Below the pieces are notes generated by a model. The model saw only the letters and a list, made by a program, of their open reading frames with translations, made no database searches and was not told the origin of the DNA. From the NCBI RefSeq assembly GCF_016612505.1, contig NZ_JAENRR010000020.1, positions 1 to 64,000 on the forward strand: a stretch of 64,000 nucleotides of DNA, written 5' to 3'. The stretch's first letter is position 1. Each line of letters opens with the position of its first letter. This document shows positions 8,126-17,938 of the stretch, in pieces. The position numbers and the translations under genes are program-made. Origin of the DNA: Carboxylicivirga marina (GTDB lineage Bacteria > Bacteroidota > Bacteroidia > Bacteroidales > Marinilabiliaceae).

Positions 8126-9354
8126 TTCGTAATAACTATACTTTCAAGGGTTTCACAGATCACTTTAAAGTTCCAATCTTTAATTATTTCTTTGGGCTGT
8201 ATATTATTAAGTTCTGAAGCGGAGCTGTTTATTGCTTTTTTCAAGGCATTGGTCAAGGAACCAAGATTATTAGCTTTAAATATATATTTTTTGTTTTTTA
8301 ACAAATCGGCTGCCGAGCCAACTTTATCACTTGCCACTACAATCCTATTACAAGCCATCGCTTCGTTAACTACTAGACCCCATGTTTCGCCAGGTCCCTG
8401 CGAAGGTAAACACAGTATATCTCCTAAGCGATAAACAACCGGCATTATTGACTGATTCTGAAAGGGAAGAAAATGAATATTGTTGTTATAATTAACCCTT
8501 GCTTTTAGTTCTTTTTCCAGGTAACCGGAACCAATAAGTATCAAATGAAGGTTTTTATTAATCTTTTTAAGTTCATTGAATGCTTCCAACAAGATTAAAG
8601 GATTCTTCTTGCTCTCGAATTTCCCTACAAATATGATTGCCCGATCCGTTTTATTAATATTTAGTTTTTCCCTCCACCTTTTAGCCTTCTGTTCGTATTG
8701 CTTCAGATTATCATCACTGAAACGCTCATTATCAATGGCATGAGGTGCAAAAATAAGTTGCTTTTCTTTTAGTCCATGAGCTAAGTAATATGCTTTATTA
8801 TTTTGACCTACATATAAGGCTGTATCAATGTTTTTATATACCCATGTTAGAAAAGCTTTCCTGATCTTATATTTTGCTAAGGATTTAATGGCATTTATTA
8901 AGTTTAAAGACTTATTCCTTTTAAGGATATCATTAATATTTCTAATGTCATAATCTAAGAGCGTGCTGTCACCTCTAAACAAAACAGGGATTTTTCCTTT
9001 AAAGTAACGCATTGTCTTTAAATGCACCTGATAATTCCATCCGAAAATAAGTAGGTGTGTTGCACCCCAATTCTCAATTTGAGTATTTAGTTCAGGACAT
9101 TTAATGCCGCCAAAGTGATCTAAACCCGGTTTTGCAGCAGTGTTTTCAATAAATTGATAGTCATAACCATCCAGAAGCGGAATATCCCATTGTATATTCG
9201 TTCCAAAATCTTTGTCGACAAAATCATACTGACGCTGGCTGTAGGTGTAAAACACCTTGATGTTACACGCTCCTCTTTTTGTTAACAGAGCAAATATAGG
9301 TGCATAATACTGAATGGGGTGTGTTAGGACAATTGCTAATTGGGGTATTTTCAT
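8119..9354 (-). CDS. Glycosyltransferase, GT4 family
   Basis: The 411-aa protein carries GPGETWGLVVNEAMACN around residue 325, the EX7E nucleotide-sugar signature, preceded by the family text IIFVGKFESKKNP. I chose the ATG at 9354 (KIPQLAIVLTHPIQYY, the expected first beta strand). It lies 1 nt after the upstream stop, whereas the longer frame from 9366 would need a TTG. Role: sugar addition in polysaccharide repeat assembly. Confidence 0.86.
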   Translation of the reverse strand: MKIPQLAIVLTHPIQYYAPIFALLTKRGACNIKVFYTYSQRQYDFVDKDFGTNIQWDIPLLDGYDYQFIENTAAKPGLDHFGGIKCPELNTQIENWGATHLLIFGWNYQVHLKTMRYFKGKIPVLFRGDSTLLDYDIRNINDILKRNKSLNLINAIKSLAKYKIRKAFLTWVYKNIDTALYVGQNNKAYYLAHGLKEKQLIFAPHAIDNERFSDDNLKQYEQKAKRWREKLNINKTDRAIIFVGKFESKKNPLILLEAFNELKKINKNLHLILIGSGYLEKELKARVNYNNNIHFLPFQNQSIMPVVYRLGDILCLPSQGPGETWGLVVNEAMACNRIVVASDKVGSAADLLKNKKYIFKANNLGSLTNALKKAINSSASELNNIQPKEIIKDWNFKVICETLESIVITKW

Positions 9355-9355
9355 C

Positions 9356-10612
9356 CTATTGAGCAATTACTTTATTAATACCATTGATTAGTGTTTCAGC
9401 TGAAGCTTTTGCCGAATACGGACTTAAAGCCTCCAGGTCAGGCTTCCATTCTTTATCATCAGCTGTAAAGTTTCGAAAGTTTTCCTTTATGGAACGATAA
9501 AGATCATTTTCAGAGGTTTCCGGAGCGTATGTCGTTAGGTACTTATTGGCTTTTATTTGTTTAAGGATTTTGGCAGCATCACTTTCGTTGTGGAAAATGG
9601 TAAATACAGGTGTTTTTGAAAGTAGGCTTTGAAAAACTTTAGAAGCTGTGTAATGCTTTTCAGTGCTACCAATTACCATGACTCCAAAAGCCCTTTTTAA
9701 TAAGTTCAAAATCTCCAAATAAGATATCCGTTCTCTTTTTTCGGTTACTAGTTCACTTATCCCAAATTCTTTAGCATAATCGAGAATACATTTATCTTTA
9801 TAAGGCCCGGTGCCTACAAAATACAGATGTAAATTGTCAGGTAAATTATTTTCCTTTTTTAATTCAGCTATTCCTTTAAACAGTAGTTGAATAAATAGAT
9901 GGGATTTCGGCAGAAAGGCACCTGCATATATAAGTGCCTTAGAGTTCTTGTCCCACAATTTTTCTTTGGGTTCTATTTCCACTGAATAATCAAAGGGATC
10001 AAAACCATATTGCATGGCACAATCTTCAATATTCCCTTTAGGAAAGTTACGTTTTAATACAGGTGCATAGTACTCGTAGGCAACACCTGTTATCAGAGAT
10101 GCTTTTTTAACAGCCCAGGGTTCCATAACTTTTGCCAATTGGTTAGCTATCCATGCTTTTGAAAATAGTTTATTTTGACCGGGAAAGCCATTCACCCAAG
10201 GGTCAATATAGTCTATACCAAATGGCACACCGGTGGCCTTGTGTATTGGTCGACCCAAAAGGGCATTGTAATAGGAGGGGATAGGAAGCCAAAAGAAATC
10301 TATTTTTTCTTCTTTGATTATTTCAATCGCTTTCTTTTTAAGTTGTGTATATGCTCTTAATGCTAAGTCGCCAACTATCCGTTTTTTACTATTTATTGGC
10401 TGAGCATCTACAAAATGCACCTTAACCGATGTTTTAACCAGTTTTGTCAGTTCAGGTACGGATGGTTCTTCATAAAAATCGGGATGTACTGATAAGATGT
10501 GTGTTTCCCAACCGAGTTCTGGTAAACTATTCGCTAATAACCTGGAACGTTGCGCACCAACCAGATTGGATGGCATCCAGTGTGGGTATATGATTAAGAT
10601 TTTTTTCATCAT
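9356..10612 (-). CDS. Glycosyltransferase-like protein (GT-B fold)
   Basis: The 418-aa protein has the N-terminal strand and loop of GT-B enzymes (KKILIIYPHWMPSNLVGAQRS). In the C-terminal half it has ALIYAGAFLPKSHLF and SKVFQSLLSKTPVF, which corresponds to the KLFEYLAAGKPV segment of GT4 relatives. The classic EX7E is degenerate, so I am less sure of its donor chemistry than for its neighbours. The start overlaps the stop of the upstream gene by 4 nt, the usual sign of translational coupling. Confidence 0.75.
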   Translation of the reverse strand: MMKKILIIYPHWMPSNLVGAQRSRLLANSLPELGWETHILSVHPDFYEEPSVPELTKLVKTSVKVHFVDAQPINSKKRIVGDLALRAYTQLKKKAIEIIKEEKIDFFWLPIPSYYNALLGRPIHKATGVPFGIDYIDPWVNGFPGQNKLFSKAWIANQLAKVMEPWAVKKASLITGVAYEYYAPVLKRNFPKGNIEDCAMQYGFDPFDYSVEIEPKEKLWDKNSKALIYAGAFLPKSHLFIQLLFKGIAELKKENNLPDNLHLYFVGTGPYKDKCILDYAKEFGISELVTEKRERISYLEILNLLKRAFGVMVIGSTEKHYTASKVFQSLLSKTPVFTIFHNESDAAKILKQIKANKYLTTYAPETSENDLYRSIKENFRNFTADDKEWKPDLEALSPYSAKASAETLINGINKVIAQ

Positions 10613-11883
10613 CTATTTTTATCTACAATATTATTCCAAATAGCATTTAACTTTTGTTCTTCAACTTCCCAAGACAAGCGTTCTCTTGCATTAAGAAAAC
10701 GTTCTTCGCTTTTACACTTGATATGTTCAGCGTTTGAAATTAAATATTTAATTGATTCAGATAAGGCCATATCTGACTGTTCACATAAAAGGCCAAATCC
10801 AGAATACTTCTCTATATACATTTTTTGGGCTGGTGTGTCGGTGGCCAATATATATAAACCAGCCTGAGCATAGGCAAATATTTTATTTGTCAGGCAAATC
10901 TGTCGATTTATGTCGGTTGAATTATACTCTAAAGCTAAACCAATGTCGTGATTTGCGAGTTCCTTATGCAAGTTTTTCTGGGAAAGTGGTGGTAATATTT
11001 CAACAATAACTTTACAACCAGTATTTGATATTAATGGTTGAATATGTTGTTGCTCAAATTGCTTGTCTAATTCGCCTATTAAAGTCAACTGCAATGTATT
11101 ATCACTAATTGATGAATCTTTAGCGAGATACATCAAAGCTCCAAATAGTTGCTCCAGACCACGACCAAATGAAATGGTTTGAGAGAACCAAACTAATTTA
11201 AGTTTTTTATCGCTAATGCCAAATGGTTGTTTGGGCGAACTAAATTCTTTGTTCGAAAAACCATTTAAAATAACTGTATGATTGGGATGCCCCCCAAGAA
11301 GCTTTAGTGAATGTTCACCAATTAAAGGACTTGCGCTCGTTAAGACTTTTGCTTTGGGAAGCATTTTTTTCATTAAAAGCTCTCTACGTTCTTTTTCATT
11401 AATTGTATCGAATTCAATTAACTCTCCCGGGTGGTAGTCCTCAATATCAAAGGTAAAAGGAATATTGTTTTTCAAAGATAATTGGTATGCCGGATAAAGT
11501 GCCCCCAAATTATGTGCAATCACTAGATTGGGCTTTAAATTTTGTCTTTTAATTAGTCTGTAAAGCTGTAAAGATCTCCTGGTTTGCGCAACTGCATTAG
11601 CAAGCAAAGATTTTTTAAGAAATGGATATAATATCCTTGCCAATTTTTCAATTATTGCAAATATCAACCAATTGAACTTATGTCCTTTGGTGGCATCCAG
11701 CAAGTGAAAATTGATATTAAGTCGTTCTTCAATCATTTGCTGATTAAGGTTATCACTCCAGTTTCCTAACTTCCATATTATAACGGTAACTTTATATTGC
11801 TTACAAGCAATATCTACCTCTTTTAACAAACGCGGATTAGTAGGTAAGTTGGCTGTAGTAATAAAAAGAATATGTTTTTTCAT
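10609..11883 (-). CDS. Glycosyltransferase, GT4-like
   Basis: The 424-aa protein starts KKHILFITTANLPTNPRLLKE, typical of GT-B transferases that bind a nucleotide sugar. It has LTNKIFAYAQAGLYILATD near residue 340, matching the NKLFEYLAAG segment of the family. It sits between two other glycosyltransferases with a 3-nt gap upstream and a 4-nt overlap downstream. Substrates are unknown. Confidence 0.8.
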   Translation of the reverse strand: MKKHILFITTANLPTNPRLLKEVDIACKQYKVTVIIWKLGNWSDNLNQQMIEERLNINFHLLDATKGHKFNWLIFAIIEKLARILYPFLKKSLLANAVAQTRRSLQLYRLIKRQNLKPNLVIAHNLGALYPAYQLSLKNNIPFTFDIEDYHPGELIEFDTINEKERRELLMKKMLPKAKVLTSASPLIGEHSLKLLGGHPNHTVILNGFSNKEFSSPKQPFGISDKKLKLVWFSQTISFGRGLEQLFGALMYLAKDSSISDNTLQLTLIGELDKQFEQQHIQPLISNTGCKVIVEILPPLSQKNLHKELANHDIGLALEYNSTDINRQICLTNKIFAYAQAGLYILATDTPAQKMYIEKYSGFGLLCEQSDMALSESIKYLISNAEHIKCKSEERFLNARERLSWEVEEQKLNAIWNNIVDKNR

Positions 11884-11886
11884 AAA

Positions 11887-12972
11887 TTAATTAGAAAGCG
11901 TTGCTTCAATCTTATTCAAAATTGTTGAAATTGAATATTTTGATTTTTGATAGGAATATAGTTCCGTTAAATCAAATTCATTTTTTATAAGCTTGTCAAT
12001 CTTAGTTGGTATTTCAGAAAAGTTATCAAAAATATACTCCTTTTTATGGTTAAGAATTTCTAGTGTAGAGCCAATATTATGAGCAAGTACTGGCGTACCT
12101 GCAATTACACTCTCCACGAGCACTCTTCCAAAGGGTTCATTCCATAAGCTTGGAAAGATGGTAATATCATGCATTCTAAGGAAATCAATCGGACATGCCT
12201 GGTATCCCACAAATTTTACCGATTCAGAAATGCCTAACTTTTTGGCCAACTCTTTACATTGGTCATAATACGATTGATGATCAACGTTCATTGGACTACC
12301 CGCAATTGTTAACAGGGTATTTGGTTTTTTATTGATAATAGCAGGAAGTGCATTTATTAATTCCAGAATACCTTTGGTTTGATCAATTCTTCCAATGTAT
12401 GCGAGCTTAAGTTTGTCTGTGTTAATTATTTTTTGTGAGTATGTCATTGAAAAATCAAAACCGTTAGGAATTATAGTCGTTTTTCCTTTAGGAATACCCA
12501 TTTGAGTATGGGCTTCAAACATATTCTGATTGGCTACAATGAATTGATCAACACCTGGGAGTAACAGACTTATCTGATTTTTTTCTTTTGAAAGATCACC
12601 TGAAAGAGGAGGGAGGCGTAAATGGCATACCAGTTTTTTAACACCTTTTAATTTTTTAACCACTGCCGCTAAGGGTAAGTCCATTATTTGATTAATGTAA
12701 ATAGTAGATCCCTTAACTTTCTTAATTCGAAAGATTGATTTAAAAAAACTAATCCATTCTTTTAAGCAAAGCTTATTATAAATATTAATGGTTGGAATTT
12801 GAATAACCTTAATTCCATGTTTATTATATTGTTCTACTAAATCACCTTTAATCACATATGCCAGTGTAACTGTATGTCCTTTTTTTTGAAGGCCAGTAAG
12901 TATGTCAAAGTAACTTCTTTCTTGTCCTCCTCTTTTTGTTGATGGTTCATATTCTATTGCAATTATGTGCAT
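11887..12972 (-). CDS. Glycosyltransferase, GT4 family
   Basis: The 361-aa protein contains the full GT4 set: an N-terminal glycine-rich loop (PSTKRGGQERSYFD), KLAYIGRIDQTKGI near residue 190, and EPFGRVLVESVIAGTPV near residue 275 with the EX7E pair. Length is typical. It lies 1 nt after the upstream GT4 gene and is part of the tight operon. It should transfer a sugar to a lipid-linked intermediate in the cytoplasm. Confidence 0.9.
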   Translation of the reverse strand: MHIIAIEYEPSTKRGGQERSYFDILTGLQKKGHTVTLAYVIKGDLVEQYNKHGIKVIQIPTINIYNKLCLKEWISFFKSIFRIKKVKGSTIYINQIMDLPLAAVVKKLKGVKKLVCHLRLPPLSGDLSKEKNQISLLLPGVDQFIVANQNMFEAHTQMGIPKGKTTIIPNGFDFSMTYSQKIINTDKLKLAYIGRIDQTKGILELINALPAIINKKPNTLLTIAGSPMNVDHQSYYDQCKELAKKLGISESVKFVGYQACPIDFLRMHDITIFPSLWNEPFGRVLVESVIAGTPVLAHNIGSTLEILNHKKEYIFDNFSEIPTKIDKLIKNEFDLTELYSYQKSKYSISTILNKIEATLSN

Positions 12973-12973
12973 A

Positions 12974-14161
12974 TTAATTGCTGAATGTGTTACAGTTTAT
13001 TTTGTTAAAATGAGTCATTGTATAATTTCTACCCTGCTTAGCAATTCCTGATGAGGTCGTATTCTCCTCAAGCAATAATTTAATTTTTTCTTTTAATTGA
13101 TTAAAACCCTCAGAATGATCAAAATCAATATTAAAACCTGTTTTATTATTGATAATTGATTCTGTAACACCACCATGTACTCCTCCAATCACTACATTGT
13201 TCATATACGAAGCTTCAATAAAACTGATTCCAAACCCTTCAAAATCGGTATTACCCAAACTTTGTGTAGGTAAAAAGAAGATAGAACTATGATTTAATAT
13301 GGAAAACTTTTCCTGCTCACTTATATAACCAAGAAGTTTGATGTAGTCATGTGCCTGGTAATATTCAATTAATTTTGTTAGTGATTCTTCCTCTTCTCCT
13401 TTACCTGCAACTAAGTAAATTAAATCAGGGTAACTCTTTTTAAGTTCAACTACCGCTTTAATTGCAATGTCGATACCTTTTCGTTTTACTAATCGAGTGG
13501 CTGAAAATAGAATTGTTTTTTCAGAGAGATCAATATCGAAAATAAAACCTAATTTATTTGTATTGAGTAGGTTAATATTATCAATGTATTCCGTATCAAT
13601 AATGGGGTATTGGATATCTATAGGCTTATTTAGAGTGTTGTATGTCGAAATTAATAATTCCTTGGTTGCTAAGGAATTACAAATTATTTTTTGACTGCCT
13701 AATATGATTTTATGAAAAAGGCCAGGGAGCTGTTTAGAATTACTCACTATATCTAAGCCATGTAATACCAGCTTGTAAGGTATTTTTAATTTGATTAGAG
13801 ATTTGATCGTTAAAAGCTGCTGGTAGCCATAAGCAGATATTACAATAAATTCGGTATTATCCTTGGTGTGTTGTTTGAAGATTCTATTGGTATATCGCTC
13901 AATACCTTTGTAGTGAAGTAGGGTATTTATTTTTCTGAAGACTGAAAATTGATCACCCAGTTTATGTCCGAGGTTTCGTTCAGGCAATGATATTTTTTCA
14001 ACATCAAAGGGGGAGCTGGTATTCTCACTATTTGAGTATGTGTATATTTTACTGAGCTTATCTTCTTTAAATAATGCTTTAGCTACCTCAAGCGCATAAT
14101 TAGCTACTCCTCCATCTTTAGGAGGGAAGTCAGCTGAGAATATAATATATTGTTTAGCCAA
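12974..14161 (-). CDS. Glycosyltransferase, GT4 family (TTG start)
   Basis: The 395-aa frame opens with a TTG at 14161, 2 nt after the previous gene. I keep it because the residues that follow (YIIFSADFPPKDGGVANYA) are the conserved first strand and glycine loop of GT4 enzymes, and no ATG lies nearby. EGFGISFIEASYM near residue 305 is the EX7E motif, and ILFSATRLVKRKGID precedes it. Base composition is AT-rich like its neighbours. Confidence 0.86.
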   Translation of the reverse strand: MAKQYIIFSADFPPKDGGVANYALEVAKALFKEDKLSKIYTYSNSENTSSPFDVEKISLPERNLGHKLGDQFSVFRKINTLLHYKGIERYTNRIFKQHTKDNTEFIVISAYGYQQLLTIKSLIKLKIPYKLVLHGLDIVSNSKQLPGLFHKIILGSQKIICNSLATKELLISTYNTLNKPIDIQYPIIDTEYIDNINLLNTNKLGFIFDIDLSEKTILFSATRLVKRKGIDIAIKAVVELKKSYPDLIYLVAGKGEEEESLTKLIEYYQAHDYIKLLGYISEQEKFSILNHSSIFFLPTQSLGNTDFEGFGISFIEASYMNNVVIGGVHGGVTESIINNKTGFNIDFDHSEGFNQLKEKIKLLLEENTTSSGIAKQGRNYTMTHFNKINCNTFSN

Positions 14162-14163
14162 AT

Positions 14164-15114
14164 TTACTGAGGTTTATATGGTTGATTAAGATATCTTTCT
14201 CTGATAATCTTGTCATTGAATTCATAATCACAGTTACGTAATTTAATTGCTAATGGTATTTTTTTTAAGGAAAACCATAGGGCTTTATAGTGGTTCCTGT
14301 CTATTCGCCAGTCAAAAAGTAATCTGAATGGAAATTTAATCAAGAAGTAAATTAGAAAGTTTTTTTCATTACAATTCTTGAGCATCCAGAGAATTTTATT
14401 GGTATTAATCCGTTGTGTGAGCTTATCATTCTGATTGGCGTATTGTTCTTTGATCGTTGCTCCATCTCTATGATATATAATTGCCCGTGGAACAAATACA
14501 GACTTCCACCCTCTGTGCCACGCTTCGTGACTTAAGTCCAAGTCTTCAGCGTAGGCAGGTCTATATAATTGATTAAAGCCTCCAATTTTATTGAACATCT
14601 CAGTCCTGAATATAGCAGAGCCACCTCCGCCATATAGCGTATATCTTACTTCATTATCCTCCTCATCCTCCTCAAGCCATTGACTACTCGCCCAACCGTT
14701 TTGATATTTTAATATCCTTACACTATTCTGAGCTCCTTTACCATCCCAATTTAAAAGTTTGCAATTCACAGAAAATATTGAGGGATCGTCCCAGATTATC
14801 GGTAAACATTCATTTAGAACATTTTTGTCCAATCTCATATCATCATTTAAAATGAAGGTAAATGGACTTGTGGTGTTTTGAACAAATGAATTCAATGAAA
14901 ATAAGTAATCATTTACTGGTGAAAATTCATATCTATAATCAGGATAGTTTTCTTCTACAAATGATTTTGTTATCTCATCTTTCCCATTATCAACTATTAA
15001 AACGTCGATATTATAGCCTGTAGTATTTTCGATTACATCTTTCACTGAAGGTAAAAGTTCTTTCAGGTGATGCTTTCCTTTGTACGTTAAAATTAGTATT
15101 GTACAATCAATCAT
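14164..15114 (-). CDS. Glycosyltransferase, GT2 family
   Basis: The 316-aa protein has the GT-A fold markers of family 2: CTILILTYKGKHHLKELLPS at the N-terminus, the metal-binding FILNDDMRLD near residue 90, and EDLDLSHEAWHRGW near residue 190, which carries the likely catalytic Asp, followed by YHRDGAT. It resembles rhamnosyltransferase-like members, but the sugar is not determinable. Its start overlaps the end of the upstream reductase gene by 8 nt. Confidence 0.88.
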   Translation of the reverse strand: MIDCTILILTYKGKHHLKELLPSVKDVIENTTGYNIDVLIVDNGKDEITKSFVEENYPDYRYEFSPVNDYLFSLNSFVQNTTSPFTFILNDDMRLDKNVLNECLPIIWDDPSIFSVNCKLLNWDGKGAQNSVRILKYQNGWASSQWLEEDEEDNEVRYTLYGGGGSAIFRTEMFNKIGGFNQLYRPAYAEDLDLSHEAWHRGWKSVFVPRAIIYHRDGATIKEQYANQNDKLTQRINTNKILWMLKNCNEKNFLIYFLIKFPFRLLFDWRIDRNHYKALWFSLKKIPLAIKLRNCDYEFNDKIIRERYLNQPYKPQ

Positions 15115-15925
15115 TTTCTGAAAAGGCTTTTAGTTCACACAATTGATAATTTAAATTTTGAACGATTATTTGTGGTTTAAGTCTTCGATCAACCTTTTGT
15201 GGAGTTTCAAAAGGTTCAATTGAGAAATTGGTATTAAATACCTCTTGAAACAGTTTTAATAAATCGTATTTTGAATAAAAGTCTTCTGTTCCAAACTGTA
15301 TTAACTGACAAGGTGTATTTACGTGAAGCTGATCAATTATTAATTCAATCTGCTTACACCATTCTAAGGTTGTAATACCATTCCATAAATGATTTGTAAA
15401 ACCCTTTAGGCTAGCGTTATTGGGTTGTGATAAGAACCATCCTAATAATCCTTTTGGGGTTTCTGCATTGTCAGTGCCTATAATCGAAACCCTCGCAATT
15501 AAGGTATTTGGTCTGTTTAAAAGGGTATGTTCTCCCAACTGCTTACTCCATCCGTAATCATCAATTGCATCCTGATGAGCATTTACCTTATAAGGATGAT
15601 CTGTATCACCACTAAAAAGGCAATCGGTACTGGCATGTAATAGAGTTTGTGTTGGCAATAAAGATCTGGATAACTCAAGTGGTAGAATTGCATTGGACCA
15701 AAGCAGGGGGGAAGTATCCTCTGTTTTTTGTTTTATTTTTCCAATGGCATTGATAATGATCGCGTCCGGATAATTTTTTATTTCGTTGAAAAATTCCAAA
15801 CGTGATTCGGGTTCAAACCTTTGAGAGATCGTGATAACATTATAACCTTTGCCAGAGAAAAACTTCACGGCCATTTGCCCCAACATTCCCTTATGACCCA
15901 AAATAATAATTGGTCGTTTACGCAT
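15107..15925 (-). CDS. RmlD-like NAD(P)-dependent sugar-nucleotide reductase
   Basis: The 272-aa protein belongs to the extended SDR, RmlD-like group. It has the dinucleotide loop GHKGMLGQMA near residue 10, a STDCLFSGD segment, and an active-site YGWSK (Tyr-x-x-x-Lys). I chose the ATG at 15925, 10 nt after the upstream stop. A longer frame from a TTG at 15970 would overlap that gene and add a non-homologous leader. Following a CapE/FnlA-type dehydratase, it is likely the 4-reductase that finishes an N-acetyl-dideoxy sugar nucleotide. That product is an inference. Confidence 0.82.
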   Translation of the reverse strand: MRKRPIIILGHKGMLGQMAVKFFSGKGYNVITISQRFEPESRLEFFNEIKNYPDAIIINAIGKIKQKTEDTSPLLWSNAILPLELSRSLLPTQTLLHASTDCLFSGDTDHPYKVNAHQDAIDDYGWSKQLGEHTLLNRPNTLIARVSIIGTDNAETPKGLLGWFLSQPNNASLKGFTNHLWNGITTLEWCKQIELIIDQLHVNTPCQLIQFGTEDFYSKYDLLKLFQEVFNTNFSIEPFETPQKVDRRLKPQIIVQNLNYQLCELKAFSEND

Positions 15926-15935
15926 TGTCTTTGGT

Positions 15936-16919
15936 TTAGGTATAGAATTCGGTATCACCCATTCGGTCAAGTAAATCTGATAACTCCTGATAGTCCGTTA
16001 TGCGATGTGTATTGGCAGAGTGGTATTCGTAGCCAAGCGGGTATGTTTCATTGATGTTAAATGGTTTGTATTCAGGATAAACTGTGAAGAACTTTTCCTC
16101 TTCTTTAGCTCTTCGTATTTCATATTCATTAACCAAAACTTCATCCATTTTTTCTCCCGGACGTATTCCTACCACTTCTATCCTTGATAAATCGCCATCA
16201 CCGTATTTCTTCAGCATGGTTTCAGCCAGAAACTGAACAGTTGCGGCCGGTGCTTTTTTTACAAATACTTCTCCACCTTTAGCATTGGTTAATGCATGCA
16301 ATACCAGCTCAACACTTTCATCCAATGTCATCATAAAACGAGTCATTTCAGGCACAGTTAATGTCAATGGTTTTCCTTCCTGGATCAATCGTTTAAATAA
16401 TGGAATAACCGACCCTCTTGACCCCATAACATTACCATACCTTACACAAGCAAATCGAGTATCTATGGGGTATTGATTTTGAGAACCAACAATCTTTTCC
16501 ATCATGGATTTAGAAATACCCATCGCATTGACCGGTTTTACGGCTTTATCAGTACTTAATGCCACGACAGCCTCCACATTATTAGCTATGGCTGCTCTAC
16601 AAACATTTTCAGGGCCTAATATATTCGTTTTTACTGCTTCAAAGGGGTAGTTTTCGCAGGCAGGTACATGTTTAAGTGCTGCTGCATGAAAAACATAATC
16701 AACCCCTTTCATGGCCTGATTAATGCGTGTATCATCTCGAACATCCCCAATGATATATCGATAATCGGGATGAGCTTTCTGCATTTCGTATTGCTTTTTT
16801 TCATCACGGCTATAAATGATAATATTTTTGGGATTTTGTTGTTCAAGGTAATTAGCAACGCGATTGCCAAATGAGCCTGTTCCTCCTGTAATTAGTATTG
16901 TTTTATCTGAGATCTTCAT
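15936..16919 (-). CDS. UDP-GlcNAc 4,6-dehydratase/5-epimerase, CapE/FnlA type
   Basis: The 327-aa SDR enzyme has the NAD loop TGGTGSFG at residues 11-18 and the catalytic segment NAMGISKSMMEK at 131-142. Met133 stands where most SDR enzymes have the catalytic Tyr, with Lys137 four residues on. This Ser-Met-Lys variant is the hallmark of the CapE/FnlA group, which makes the UDP-4-keto-6-deoxy-HexNAc precursor of L-FucNAc or related sugars. It is followed directly by a reductase gene. No UDP-GlcNAc C2-epimerase is seen in the window. Confidence 0.87.
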   Translation of the reverse strand: MKISDKTILITGGTGSFGNRVANYLEQQNPKNIIIYSRDEKKQYEMQKAHPDYRYIIGDVRDDTRINQAMKGVDYVFHAAALKHVPACENYPFEAVKTNILGPENVCRAAIANNVEAVVALSTDKAVKPVNAMGISKSMMEKIVGSQNQYPIDTRFACVRYGNVMGSRGSVIPLFKRLIQEGKPLTLTVPEMTRFMMTLDESVELVLHALTNAKGGEVFVKKAPAATVQFLAETMLKKYGDGDLSRIEVVGIRPGEKMDEVLVNEYEIRRAKEEEKFFTVYPEYKPFNINETYPLGYEYHSANTHRITDYQELSDLLDRMGDTEFYT

Positions 16920-17881
16920 TTCGTAGTATTATTGTAGAATGATAATAACCTTAAAGGTTTAGTGATTTTGAATAAAAGATTGGTTCGTAAAAGTGCCTTA
17001 CAAACAAGTAAATAGAAATATAAAAATATGCCAGCTTCTAGTCTAAACTGATGTTTATATTGTTTTCTATTCTGCTGAGGTAACCAATCAAATAACAATT
17101 GCCTAAACCAAAAGTATTTTTTTGCATTTTTGATCTTTCTCGTCAATTGTGGGTGTTTGTATGATGCAATGGCATAATACACATTGCTATCTTCTGGAAT
17201 CATGGAAATGTTTTCACTACTAGAAGAAAAGTTGGTATTGTGAATTCGATATGTTCCCAGTATTTCATTGATAAAATGCCACTTCGCCTTAGGTTGGTTG
17301 CAATATATACCGAGGTGAAACAATAATTCATGCTTATACTTAAGTCGGGAATCATACCTGGATGAAAGGTAATAATCTGCTCTAGCAAGGCAACTGGATG
17401 GTAAAATTCCTATTGTCCTTTTATTAAAGAACCAGTTTGTATATAAACACCAATCAAGAGGATTAGTACTAGCATAGTATTTGTCAGAATGCTTGAATCT
17501 TACGCCCTCCTTTTCATTAAACATAATCATGTCATGCATGCAAAGGGCGTAATCAGGATTATTTTCTAGAAAACTAACCTGTTTCAGAATCTTATCAGGA
17601 TGCATTAGGTCATCACCACCTAAAAAAGCAACATATTTTCCAGTACAGGCATCAAATGCCTTATTGAAGTTAATGGATATTCCATTATTAATAGATGCAG
17701 TTAACAATTTTATCCGATCATCTTTAGCAGCATAAGTCTGAATGATTTTTACAGTGTTGTCATTGGAACAATCGTCTGAAATAATAACTTCAATATCATT
17801 ATAAGATTGTTTGAGTACACTTTCTAGGGTATATGCTATATATTGTTCTTGGTTATATGTTGGAATTACAATACTTACCAT
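16916..17881 (-). CDS. Glycosyltransferase, GT2 family
   Basis: The 321-aa protein begins VSIVIPTYNQEQYIAYTLES and has ISDDCSNDNT and FLGGDDLMHP, the two Asp clusters that bind nucleotide and metal in family 2. The C-terminus is basic and partly hydrophobic, suggesting membrane association. It overlaps the dehydratase gene by 4 nt downstream. Sugar specificity is unknown. Confidence 0.88.
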   Translation of the reverse strand: MVSIVIPTYNQEQYIAYTLESVLKQSYNDIEVIISDDCSNDNTVKIIQTYAAKDDRIKLLTASINNGISINFNKAFDACTGKYVAFLGGDDLMHPDKILKQVSFLENNPDYALCMHDMIMFNEKEGVRFKHSDKYYASTNPLDWCLYTNWFFNKRTIGILPSSCLARADYYLSSRYDSRLKYKHELLFHLGIYCNQPKAKWHFINEILGTYRIHNTNFSSSSENISMIPEDSNVYYAIASYKHPQLTRKIKNAKKYFWFRQLLFDWLPQQNRKQYKHQFRLEAGIFLYFYLLVCKALLRTNLLFKITKPLRLLSFYNNTTK

Positions 17882-17938
17882 TTAATATTTCTAAAAAAAG
17901 TTTTTAGTCTTTACTTATTATTTCAATTGTGCTATATG